A stretch of 64,000 nt of DNA from an uncultured Roseibium sp. (GTDB lineage: Bacteria > Pseudomonadota > Alphaproteobacteria > Rhizobiales > Stappiaceae). Position numbers and translations under genes: made by a program. Shown piece by piece: positions 43,444 to 50,806 of the stretch. The stretch is taken from NCBI RefSeq assembly GCF_947494555.1, contig NZ_CANLVF010000001.1, positions 1,798,001 to 1,862,000 on the forward strand, read 5' to 3'. Numbering within the stretch: the stretch's first letter is position 1; the number at the start of each line of letters is the position of its first letter. The notes under the pieces were generated by a model. It did not search any database and was not told where the DNA came from. It worked only from the letters and a program-made list of their open reading frames with translations.

Positions 43444-45870
43444 ATGGAAACGAGTGCAAAGGGCGTCGCTTTCGTTGAGGCGCATGAGGGATTTGTGTCG
43501 CGCGCCTATCTTGATCCGGTCGGCGTTTTGACGATTGGAACCGGGTTCACAAACCGCAGCGGCGTTTTCCGCAATATGTGGGGCCGCAAGCTCAAGCCAG
43601 GCGACACGATCTCGCGGGAGCAAAACCAGCGCATCCTGAAAGAAGCGCTGGCGAAGGAATACGAGCCTCCGGTAGAGGCGGGCATGCCGGCAGATGCCAC
43701 GCAACAGGAATTTGATGCCGCCGTTTCGGCGACCTTCAACCTCGGCGCGCGGTTCATGACCTGGAAGGCGGCGCAACTCTGGAAGGCCGGCAACCGGATT
43801 GCCGCGGCAAAGCATTGGGCGAACAATTACAACACGGCGGGTGGCCGGAATACCAACACGAACTATTCCGGCCATATCGTCCGGGGCTATATGCAGGCAT
43901 GTTTCAGCCTGCTCGATGACCGCTACACGCAGGCCGAAAAAGAGCCGCTGATGTACAAGATCATCGGCTTTGGCAAGCAGATCGATGAGCTGTTCGTCCG
44001 CTCCGGCAACAACGCGATCTTCCTGATGTCCGGAGCCGGGCAGGGTATGGCCTGGTTCCCGTTCTGGGTCGCAACCGGCTTTGCACTGCGCGACAGCGCC
44101 ATGCTGGCACGGGCTGCCCTGGCAACGACGCAGTGGGGCCAATGTTATTGGGTCGATCAGACCCGGATCGATGACGTTGTGCCTGTCGGCAACTTCACGA
44201 ACCTGCCGCAGGGCTGGTTCCAGGAAATGCTCGGCATGCCGATGATGTCGCCAACTGGCAATGACAGCAATCTGGACAGCCGTTACGGGCAGATCGCAAC
44301 CGGCGTTTTGTGGGAAGCGTTGTTTGCTTGCTACCTGGAAAACGGTCCTTCCGGCGAGACCGGCAATGACTGGTTGTTGCAGGGCGGGGCTGACGATAAC
44401 ACCAACCCGCGCGCCGCCATTCTCGGGCTTATGGACCGGTGGCGGCTGATCGGAACGGGTCCGACGCTCTATAGTCCTGGGCCGCTCTGGGATGGGCTTT
44501 ACGATATCTTCCACACGTTCGGCCTGCGTGCGAAGTGGACTGGTGTTCCGGACCAGGCGCATCTCGGCTCTGAGGTCGGATATCGGGGCGATCCCGGCGA
44601 CTTCTTTACGGCTGGGGATGGTGCAATCAGCTGGGACTATTCCACCAAGGGCGAATATTCCACGCTTCCCATTCTGGAACGCGCCGTGCGGCGCAGCCTG
44701 GACGGCCGTCAATGGGTGGAACAGGTCGCGCCTGCCAACACCGGCACAATGACCGGCTTGATACACGAGCAGCATTACCATTGCGGCTATCGGCTTAGAA
44801 ACGCGGCTGGCTGGGGGCCATGGTCGCAGAACTACAAGCAGCTCAGCTCCGAAACGGACCTGGTTGATGATCGCAACCGGGTGCAGACGACAGGCACGAC
44901 CGTAAACGCTGCGCCAGCAAACACAGTAGCGCCTTTGCTCCTGGAAAAGACTTTGGTGAGTTGGGATCAGGATCCGGGCAACTGGTCTGAGATCGCCGAC
45001 CAGGACGTTTTGACCGAGGCGGGCAAGGTCTATGCCTGCGGTGTCGGTGACTGGTCCGGTTATCCCGCTGTCGGCTTCTCGTTCCAATGGTATGTCAACG
45101 GGGTGCTTGTTGACGGCGCGACGGGATCGACTTTCACGGCAAGCACGGACGGCGATCCGCTGCGCTGCCGCCTGACGCCTTCAAACGGTATCGGTTCACC
45201 AGGCTTTATCGATGTCGGCAATCCGAACATCGTGGTTCCGCCTGTCTCAAGTGTCCAGGTCGTGCAGTCTACGACATATTCGGACCTTGCGCCGGACGGA
45301 TCGCACAATCTGGTTCTTCCGGGCGGGATTGCGAACGGTAATCTGCTTGTCGCGGCGTTCAGGACGGCTGTTGCAGACGTTGTTCCGGAATTGGAGCCTG
45401 GCTGGACGCTGGCGGCAACCTCCACGTTCCTGCATGTGTTCACGCGGGTCGCGGACGAAACAGAGGGCGGAACCACGGTTGAATTCACCCAGGAAGGTGC
45501 GGGCGGCTCGTCCACATGCTTCGGCTTTGCGGAGATCTCCGGCGCGTCGGGCAATGTGACAGTTGCGATCTCTGGCACTTTGACACCGCCGCCCATCGAT
45601 CCAGGCGGTGCGCCGGCCGATACGGTTTTCCTGGTGATGGCCTCCACGCAGCGAACGGTGTTCACTGCGACGACAGCGCCGCCGAACTATACCGGGGCAA
45701 CGCCCATCAACGCGCAAAGCCATGCGGGATCCTCAACCAGCGGCGGGCATTGTTCGATTGGCTTTGCCCATCGGGCGCTTGCGAACGCAGGCGCGCAATC
45801 GCCTGGCAACTTCGGGTGGACAACGGTTCCGACCTGGAACGTTGCGTCTGTGTCGATTGCGGTTCGGTAG
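43444..45870 (+). CDS. GH24 endolysin fused to a virion-protein-like C-terminus
   Basis: An 808-residue ORF. Residues 1-130 are a T4-lysozyme-type muramidase with the E-8-D-5-T triad Glu15, Asp24, Thr30 (FVEAHEGFVSRAYLDPVGVL, then TIGTGF). At the point where such endolysins normally end (NTAGGR), the sequence continues into about 680 residues of a phage structural protein with repeated Trp/Gly motifs (DNTNPRAAILGLMDRWRLIG) and Ig-like beta domains near the C-terminus. The fusion may be a deletion product. No signal peptide is seen; release of the enzyme by itself would not be possible. It follows its own terminator-separated promoter region and is followed by 230 bp without genes. Confidence 0.75.
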   Translation: METSAKGVAFVEAHEGFVSRAYLDPVGVLTIGTGFTNRSGVFRNMWGRKLKPGDTISREQNQRILKEALAKEYEPPVEAGMPADATQQEFDAAVSATFNLGARFMTWKAAQLWKAGNRIAAAKHWANNYNTAGGRNTNTNYSGHIVRGYMQACFSLLDDRYTQAEKEPLMYKIIGFGKQIDELFVRSGNNAIFLMSGAGQGMAWFPFWVATGFALRDSAMLARAALATTQWGQCYWVDQTRIDDVVPVGNFTNLPQGWFQEMLGMPMMSPTGNDSNLDSRYGQIATGVLWEALFACYLENGPSGETGNDWLLQGGADDNTNPRAAILGLMDRWRLIGTGPTLYSPGPLWDGLYDIFHTFGLRAKWTGVPDQAHLGSEVGYRGDPGDFFTAGDGAISWDYSTKGEYSTLPILERAVRRSLDGRQWVEQVAPANTGTMTGLIHEQHYHCGYRLRNAAGWGPWSQNYKQLSSETDLVDDRNRVQTTGTTVNAAPANTVAPLLLEKTLVSWDQDPGNWSEIADQDVLTEAGKVYACGVGDWSGYPAVGFSFQWYVNGVLVDGATGSTFTASTDGDPLRCRLTPSNGIGSPGFIDVGNPNIVVPPVSSVQVVQSTTYSDLAPDGSHNLVLPGGIANGNLLVAAFRTAVADVVPELEPGWTLAATSTFLHVFTRVADETEGGTTVEFTQEGAGGSSTCFGFAEISGASGNVTVAISGTLTPPPIDPGGAPADTVFLVMASTQRTVFTATTAPPNYTGATPINAQSHAGSSTSGGHCSIGFAHRALANAGAQSPGNFGWTTVPTWNVASVSIAVR

Positions 45871-46102
45871 GGCTCAGCGTTTGGCGGCCAGGCCGGGGCG
45901 GGACTGCTCCGGCCAGTCGAAGGGGCCCCCAAGCTGAATAATCCTTGCGGTTTCCCATCAATTGATCGGTCAGATTGTCGATTTATCGATCGATATCACT
46001 GCAATATTTTTTGTCGAGCGACGAGATGTTGACGATGCAACCGGATTGCACTATCGCTGATTGTAATAATGCAACTATAAATTACGAAAATCCGAGTGTG
46101 AC

Positions 46103-46879
46103 ATGAGATCAGTATTTGCTTGTTTACTTTCCATTTTTTTGTGTTCAGAGGTGGGGGCTGCTTCGGTTGCGGTTGAGCTAAGAGGCACAATCAAAATCGA
46201 CTCATCGTCTCGTTGGGTTCCGCCTGAGCTGCAAGACGGCGACGCCTTCACTCACAGAGCGACGATCGACGATCAAGGGGCAATCTCCAAAATCGAGTTT
46301 TTCTCTGGGGACACTTATATCTCTGGTGTCAGCGGCAATGGTCCTCTTGGGTGGGTTGGTATCGACATACCAACGCTAACCCAACCAGGCGGAATTTTGC
46401 TAATCTACGGTGGTGGAAACCCAGGCACATTCTCGCATGAAAATTTTTCTTTGCCTGAAGCGAGCCTCGTTGGGCTTACACCAGACAATCTTCCACCGAG
46501 AGACGCGTATATTGAAGATTTTCAGCATGGTTGGCCCACAAACGATCAGCTTGCATATGCTGGGCCGCGCGACCAACCCACCAACGCATTGGAATTGGCA
46601 ACCCTGTTCTCGGAGTTCTGGAACCAAGAACCACGCAGTGCTGCATTCTTTATGCTGTTTACGAGATACTTCTTCGAGGTTTTAACGCCCGAGCCAGGCC
46701 CCCATGGTCCTGATCACGGTTATTGGGTACCCACAACCGAGCTGTCATTTTTTAAGCTGGAAAACATTACTGCCAGAGCGGCGGTAGTTCCGCTGCCAGC
46801 TGCTTTTCCTCTTTTGGCGGGAGGGCTTTTATTTTTCAGTTGGGTCGGTTGGCGGCAGAAGCACATAGTCACGCGATAA
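46103..46879 (+). CDS. VPLPA-CTERM exoprotein (prophage cargo)
   Basis: A 258-residue secreted protein: a signal peptide (MRSVFACLLSIFLCSEVGAA), a beta-rich body with no known domain, and a C-terminal sorting tail with the VPLPAAFPLLAGGLLFFSW motif, a TM segment and a basic end (WRQKHIVTR). This is the VPLPA type of the PEP-CTERM system, which is cleaved by an exosortase and linked to exopolysaccharide or biofilm. No exosortase is in the window. It lies in the right-hand cargo area of the element. Confidence 0.85.
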   Translation: MRSVFACLLSIFLCSEVGAASVAVELRGTIKIDSSSRWVPPELQDGDAFTHRATIDDQGAISKIEFFSGDTYISGVSGNGPLGWVGIDIPTLTQPGGILLIYGGGNPGTFSHENFSLPEASLVGLTPDNLPPRDAYIEDFQHGWPTNDQLAYAGPRDQPTNALELATLFSEFWNQEPRSAAFFMLFTRYFFEVLTPEPGPHGPDHGYWVPTTELSFFKLENITARAAVVPLPAAFPLLAGGLLFFSWVGWRQKHIVTR

Positions 46880-47067
46880 AAAACAACGCGAACTTTTGGA
46901 ATGCACCTGGTGTTCGGCAGCATTGACGCTAACTTAGCTCTTGGCTGCTGTAACACATATCGTCAATACACGGCGAACGATACCCACAAACATGACAAAT
47001 CATTCTTTCGGCGCTGTCGACGCAGGCTGTGCGTGAAAGTGGGAGCGATCGCCCGTCAATCGTTCAG

Positions 47068-47226
47068 TCAGATCGTGATCGCCTCCGCGACATTACTAGC
47101 TTCCCGATATTCCGGCGAGCCAATCTTTGCCTCGCGCATCACCTGAACAGCGCCGGCGCGGCCGGTGCCGAGTTTTTCGAGCGCTGGTTCCAGTTTGACG
47201 GTCCCGCGACCGCTGCGTCGTGACAT
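47068..47226 (-). CDS. Small conserved-looking protein (full copy)
   Basis: A 52-residue frame starting MSRRSGRGTVKLEPALEKLG and continuing with GRAGAVQVMREAKIGSPEYR, basic then helical. A truncated second copy of its first 14 codons lies at 48265-48348, on the other side of the DUF2971 gene. The copies share a 23-bp identical core at 5'. No domain is recognised. The 188 bp before it (46880-47067) hold nothing. Confidence 0.5.
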   Translation of the reverse strand: MSRRSGRGTVKLEPALEKLGTGRAGAVQVMREAKIGSPEYREASNVAEAITI

Positions 47227-47312
47227 ACTTGCTTCCGTGTTCGTTCCTGCAGAATAGTTCTCCAGTCACGCAAGTCCGGAGACAAGGGCAAAGTGGCTAT
47301 TGTGGGATGATC

Positions 47313-48263
47313 TCAAATGTCTACAATTTGCAATTCAGGATTTCCTGGCTCTGTTGTTATTTGTGAATAGGTAAGTTCCGTCGAAAATCGCTCCCTGACT
47401 TCTTGGATAAATTCGTTAGACGATCTGGCGCCAAAGATTACCTTTCGTAATTTCAAGTGTTCCCACGACGCGTATCCTTGGGTTTCACCAAGGTCGACAA
47501 CTCGAAATTCTTCTTGCCAGCTAAATTCGTTTGATTTCGTCAAAAAGAGTAGCTTGGCTGCCATTACTCGTGGATCGTTTTGCGATGAAATCGAAAATGG
47601 TCCGCCTTCTATACGGTTAGAATAGGTCAAGAAGGCCAATACTTCCCAGATATCAAATCTATCCAAAATGCGTTTCTCTTGGCTGTATTCAATCAATTTT
47701 GGTGCTAGCAAATTAAAAATATAAAAGTGCCTGTTATAGTGATCATCGTACTCGAGACAGCATCCTTCGTGGTTGTTGGCGTAAAGACCCCACATTACTC
47801 CCGAGGTTGGTGATGACACAAAACATGCGCACCGGAGTTTCGCGCGGCATTCTTCAACGAGATTCGGTAGTTCCTCTTCATCGGCATTCAAGATTTTTTC
47901 GCCCAATACAGTTTGAAACGAATGAGTGATTTCTTCCTGCATGAGTTTTCCGAACTCTGCCTCCGAGAAATGGTGACCGTTTTGTTCCGCCATCAGTTTT
48001 GAGTTGGAATCAATCCAAAAGGTTGCAAGTCGATCAAAAGCTTCACCCATTCTCTTGTGTTTCTCTGAGAAGTCTGTTGGTTTTAGTGCCACCGATGCTT
48101 CGACCAGATCGTCTTGGGTCGAAAGTGGGCACATCCAAAGAGCCTGCTCTGTGAGCGCTTTTTCAATGGAATCTAGCAGAAATTCGTTGTTTGGTCGGTA
48201 TCTGTAAGCTTTATGCGGGTTTGGGAGTTTTAATGCGCCCCACCCAAGTTTTTCATCAGGCAC
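47313..48263 (-). CDS. DUF2971 family protein
   Basis: A 316-residue protein of the DUF2971 family, common in phages and defence-linked cargo, function unknown. Visible family features are the N-terminal AYRYRPNNEFLLDSIEKALT, the central RCACFVSSPTSGVMWGLYAN, then GCCLEYDD, and the late NEFSWQEEFRVVDLG and LRKVIFGARSS. AT-rich codon usage unlike the phage genes suggests later acquisition. It is flanked by a full and a truncated copy of a tiny gene, as if its insertion was accompanied by a partial duplication. Confidence 0.85.
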   Translation of the reverse strand: MPDEKLGWGALKLPNPHKAYRYRPNNEFLLDSIEKALTEQALWMCPLSTQDDLVEASVALKPTDFSEKHKRMGEAFDRLATFWIDSNSKLMAEQNGHHFSEAEFGKLMQEEITHSFQTVLGEKILNADEEELPNLVEECRAKLRCACFVSSPTSGVMWGLYANNHEGCCLEYDDHYNRHFYIFNLLAPKLIEYSQEKRILDRFDIWEVLAFLTYSNRIEGGPFSISSQNDPRVMAAKLLFLTKSNEFSWQEEFRVVDLGETQGYASWEHLKLRKVIFGARSSNEFIQEVRERFSTELTYSQITTEPGNPELQIVDI

Positions 48264-48264
48264 T

Positions 48265-48348
48265 TCATTTCTCCAGTCGATCTGAGTGCGTCACACGCCG
48301 CAGCCAAGGTTCCAGTTTGACGGTCCCGCGGCCGCTTCGCCGTGACAT
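48265..48348 (-). pseudogene. Truncated second copy of the small gene at 47068
   Basis: The first 14 codons (MSRRSGRGTVKLEP) match the 47068-47226 gene, then the frame changes and stops after 27 residues, 2 bp from the DUF2971 start codon. This suggests that DUF2971 was inserted here and duplicated the 5' end of the small gene. Confidence 0.55.
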
Positions 48349-48468
48349 GCTCGAACCCACGTTTGTTCACTTAATGTTCTTGTCGTCTTTAGCGCCGTTT
48401 GGGCAAGTCAAGCTTCCCCGCGTCTGATCTAATTCATCCAGGACTTTGATCGCCTGCAATTGAACGAG

Positions 48469-48500
48469 AAAGCCGCGCTCTAGGCCGCGGCTTTGTTTTG
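48469..48500 (+). terminator. Terminator in the right-hand cargo area
   Basis: AAAGCCGCG (48469-48477) and CGCGGCTTT (48486-48494) form a 9-bp stem with an 8-base loop, then GTTTTG. The plus-strand gene it served is no longer recognisable; it may be a leftover of the phage's right end. Confidence 0.6.
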
Positions 48501-48553
48501 TTGGCAAAGGAAGGCACGCCGTTTGGCGTTTAGCAAACCGCAAATATTAGGTA

Positions 48554-48772
48554 TCAATTCCCTGCGAAAGAAGTCACAGCTAATGTTTCATGACCACTGC
48601 TGTCTCGTCGGAGGACTACAGCGCAAGAATCGGGATATTCTAGGTCGCAGATCGCAACCTTTTGCACTCCGCCTTGAGCTATTGCATTCGATGAAGTGTT
48701 TTGAACGAGCAAACCGACAAGCGCTCCAGCGATAACAGTCAGCGTCAGTTTTGTATAAAGGTCTACTTTCAT
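48554..48772 (-). CDS. Small exported or TM protein
   Basis: A 72-residue protein with a hydrophobic N-terminal segment (LTLTVIAGALVGLLVQ) that may be a signal or anchor, and a short Cys-containing mature part (VAICDLEYPDSCAVVLRRDS). ATG 48770-48772 follows a GGAAA ribosome-site-like sequence. It is the last gene before attR; the 197 bp between it and the right-end repeats hold no gene. Confidence 0.55.
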   Translation of the reverse strand: MKVDLYTKLTLTVIAGALVGLLVQNTSSNAIAQGGVQKVAICDLEYPDSCAVVLRRDSSGHETLAVTSFAGN

Positions 48773-48969
48773 TTTCCAATCCCTCAAATTGTAGAAGAAT
48801 AATTTGCAAGTGCGTGCAAGTTGAGTAAAGCAGAGCCACATCTTTTGGTCTAGAGACCTACTAGTGTCTAAGTTATGCGTGCCTCATAGGGTGCGACCTA
48901 CGAAAGACAATCAGAACGCTTTTTCAATGGATTTTAGTTCAAGTTCAGTCCGCACTTTAGTTGAGTTTT

Positions 48970-49000
48970 GATGTACAAAATGATGTACAAAATGATGTAC
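48970..49000 (+). repeat. Right-end GATGTAC repeats (integrase arm sites)
   Basis: GATGTAC at 48970, 48982 and 48994, exact 12-bp period, spacer AAAAT. Same motif and period as the left array (12031-12061), 56 bp inside attR. The pair defines the arm sites used by the integrase complex. Confidence 0.75.
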
Positions 49001-49055
49001 AATTTGCTTTATGAATCTGCTTAAGTATCTGAAAAATATAAGCACTAATCCCAAC

Positions 49056-49077
49056 TCAAGTCCCTCCATCCGCACCA
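49056..49077 (+). repeat. attR core (22 bp)
   Basis: An exact copy of the last 22 bp of tRNA-Leu, located next to the right-end arm repeats. It marks where the element ends; the sequence from 49078 should be the original chromosome downstream of tRNA-Leu. Confidence 0.93.
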
Positions 49078-49430
49078 ATTTTTAGAAGAATTAAGTTTGA
49101 CCAGCTTTCCGCTGCCGGAGCGAATATTTGGCTCGGCGTGTCGACGCTTCTAAAACACTCCAACACGTTGGCTGGAATTTACTGCTTGTCTGTCCTGGAT
49201 TGGCGGAAGCGATTGAAACGGCTGTGCAGCGACTTCGTTAATTAGCAAGCGCTCATCTTCGCCATGCGAATGGGTATGATGTTCCGGCTCAAGTGGCGAA
49301 AAATTCCTATAATTTCAGCGCCTTGCGCGTAATGAAGTGATTGAAAGAAATCGTCTATTGCCTTGTGATCGTGATACCGCCGCTGCGGACTGGTCAAAGT
49401 GTTAGATCGGTCGTCAAACATTAAAAAATA
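49078..49430. other. Non-coding region after attR
   Basis: No convincing gene on either strand. Contains only short A/T-rich and hairpin-like segments. Presumably the native chromosomal spacer that followed tRNA-Leu before integration. Confidence 0.5.
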
Positions 49431-49473
49431 GGAGGTCCTGCGAACAATGCGGCGGTGAGATCACAGGACCTCC
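49431..49473 (-). terminator. Strong minus-strand terminator; possible small RNA end
   Basis: GGAGGTCCTG (49431-49440) and CAGGACCTCC (49464-49473) form a perfect 10-bp stem; read on the minus strand it is followed by TATTTTTTAA. There is no gene on the minus strand between it and peptide gene 1 (49871), so it either backs up the peptide terminator or ends an unannotated small RNA of about 300-400 nt. Nothing else is visible in 49474-49817. Confidence 0.6.
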
Positions 49474-49817
49474 CGGGTTTGCAGGTAACACAAACATCAC
49501 ATCGATACCGCACTGCAGCATGGGCGTAAAGTCAAAAGATTGAGAGCGCCTTGCGCTCGTTCTTTTGCACCGGGGGTTGGTGATTTACGCCCACGCGGTT
49601 TGAAAGCACTTAATAGAATTAAATATCAAAAAAATAGATAATTTAAATTGAGTTGCATGTATGTGTGCAGTGCGGTCCGAATTCAGCTTGTAAAATACCT
49701 GCAAGGGGTAAGCTCTCAAGGGTTGTTTGTTGTCCCTGGATTGCTTTTGGCCTTGGCTCACGCGAACCAACCATGACTGCAATCACTTGCAACCAGGCAG
49801 TTTTGGAGAGAAAGGCC

Positions 49818-49843
49818 GGTGGCAGAACCTTGGTGCTGCCACC
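49818..49843 (-). terminator. Terminator of peptide gene 1
   Basis: GGTGGCAG and CTGCCACC form a perfect 8-bp stem with a 10-base loop; on the minus strand GGCCTTTCTC follows. An equivalent hairpin follows peptide gene 2. Confidence 0.65.
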
Positions 49844-49870
49844 TGCTGTCAAATGCCTTAAAAACAGGGC

Positions 49871-50050
49871 TTAGCGGCGCTTTGCACCACGCTTATCCGC
49901 ATCCGAAGCTTTGTCGGTTGCGATTGTCTGCGTGCCACGGTCGTTATCGGTAGCGACCTCATAGCTGTCACCGGAAAATGTCGTCGTATCAGCGTTGCTG
50001 TCGCCGTAGTCGACAAAAGTAGCATCAATAAAAAATCCGTCTTCAACCAT
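49871..50050 (-). CDS. Small acidic peptide 1: candidate sulfated, type I-secreted peptide
   Basis: A 59-residue peptide with a good ribosome site (GGAG, 8 bases before ATG 50048-50050). The N-terminus (MVEDGFFIDATFVDYGDSNA) carries Tyr15 in an acidic context. It is followed by the core TFSGDSYEVATDNDRGTQT with Tyr30, which is identical in peptide 2, and a basic C-terminus (ATDKASDADKRGAKRR). Tyr in a stretch of Asp/Glu is the usual substrate of tyrosylprotein sulfotransferases. It has no Sec signal and no double-glycine leader. Downstream of genes for a sulfotransferase, HlyD and a type I secretion ATPase on the same strand, so it is a candidate cargo of that system. No homologue is recognised. 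Confidence 0.65.
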   Translation of the reverse strand: MVEDGFFIDATFVDYGDSNADTTTFSGDSYEVATDNDRGTQTIATDKASDADKRGAKRR

Positions 50051-50118
50051 TTCAAAACTCCAATTTTTAAATTAAGTCGTTCGGCAGTGTCGCCGTCGAC
50101 TGAAGTGAATATGGGGAG

Positions 50119-50166
50119 GCAATGTATCAATCCCTTGTCTGCAACGTGATTGAATTGTCTCAATTT
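50119..50166 (-). promoter_or_regulatory. Shared promoter motif, copy 1 (peptide gene 1)
   Basis: On the plus strand GCAATGTATCA (50119-50129) and, starting exactly 29 bp after it, GATTGAATTGTCTCAATTT (50148-50166), which includes the palindrome AATTG-TCT-CAATT. The same two blocks with the same 29-bp offset precede peptide gene 2 and the VPLPA-CTERM gene at 55302. Confidence 0.6.
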
Positions 50167-50347
50167 TTTCAACCGGATTGCGTGTTTGTACCCTAGCGGC
50201 TTGGTTAGTGTTGTTCCTGATATGTTCTCGCGCTGCGAACGAGCCATCTAGGCTGTTTATTGTCCCGGGATTGCTTGTGGTCTTGGCAGAGCCGATCCAA
50301 CTTATCCGCAATTATTTGCAGTCCCGCTGTTTCGGGTTGAAAAGGCC

Positions 50348-50373
50348 GGTGGCAGGACCTGGGTGCTGCCACC
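50348..50373 (-). terminator. Terminator of peptide gene 2
   Basis: GGTGGCAG...CTGCCACC, the duplicate of the hairpin at 49818-49843, followed on the minus strand by GGCCTTTTC. It lies 28 bp after the peptide 2 stop codon. Confidence 0.65.
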
Positions 50374-50400
50374 TGCTGTCAAATGCCTTAAAAATATGGC

Positions 50401-50577
50401 TTAGCGACGCTTTGCAGCACGCTTGTCAGCTTCTGAAACCTTGTCAGTTGCAAGCGTTTGTGTGCCACGGTCATTGTCCGTTGCGACCTCATAGCTGTCA
50501 CCGGAAAATGTCGCCGTATCAGCGTCGTCTTCGAATGTCATAATCTCGAATGACAACCAGGATGCATCTTCAATCAT
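50401..50577 (-). CDS. Small acidic peptide 2: candidate sulfated, type I-secreted peptide
   Basis: A 58-residue paralogue of peptide 1. Its N-terminus differs (MIEDASWLSFEIMTFEDDAD), its core TFSGDSYEVATDNDRGTQT with Tyr29 is identical over 19 residues, and it ends in LATDKVSEADKRAAKRR. Tyr29 is its only tyrosine, so it is the best sulfation-site candidate. It has its own promoter motif and terminator, so expression can be independent of the transporter operon. Being between the sulfotransferase gene and peptide 1, it links both to the secretion genes. Confidence 0.65.
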   Translation of the reverse strand: MIEDASWLSFEIMTFEDDADTATFSGDSYEVATDNDRGTQTLATDKVSEADKRAAKRR

Positions 50578-50645
50578 TACAAAACTCCAATTTTTAAATT
50601 AAGTCGTCCGGCAGTGTCGCCGTCGACTGAAGTGAATATGGGGAG

Positions 50646-50693
50646 GCAATGTATCAATCCCTTGTCTGCAACGGGATTGAATTGTCTCAATTT
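50646..50693 (-). promoter_or_regulatory. Shared promoter motif, copy 2 (peptide gene 2)
   Basis: GCAATGTATCA (50646-50656) and GATTGAATTGTCTCAATTT (50675-50693), the same blocks and the same 29-bp offset as copy 1, about 70 bp upstream of the peptide 2 start. Confidence 0.6.
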
Positions 50694-50806
50694 TTTCAGC
50701 TGGATTGCGTGTTCGTACCGCAGCTGCTGAGTTCCCTTAGTTCTTGATATGTTCTCAATCTGAGGGTGAGCCAAGTATGCTGAACTGACTTTTCGGAAAC
50801 GTGAAA

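Larger units (their letters stand above)
49725..50780. repeat. Tandem duplication carrying two peptide genes
   Basis: Two units offset by about 527 bp repeat the same order: promoter motif, peptide gene, terminator. The promoter parts (50054-50200 and 50581-50730) are nearly identical, as are the terminators (49811-49870 and 50341-50400). The coding parts differ in the first about 20 codons but share an identical core. The duplication is therefore fairly recent, with faster change in the peptide N-terminus. Confidence 0.8.

Noticed and set aside
43276..45087. Minus-strand frame of 603 codons
   Set aside because: Antisense to the lysozyme fusion, Arg/Pro/His-rich composition typical of a high-GC shadow.
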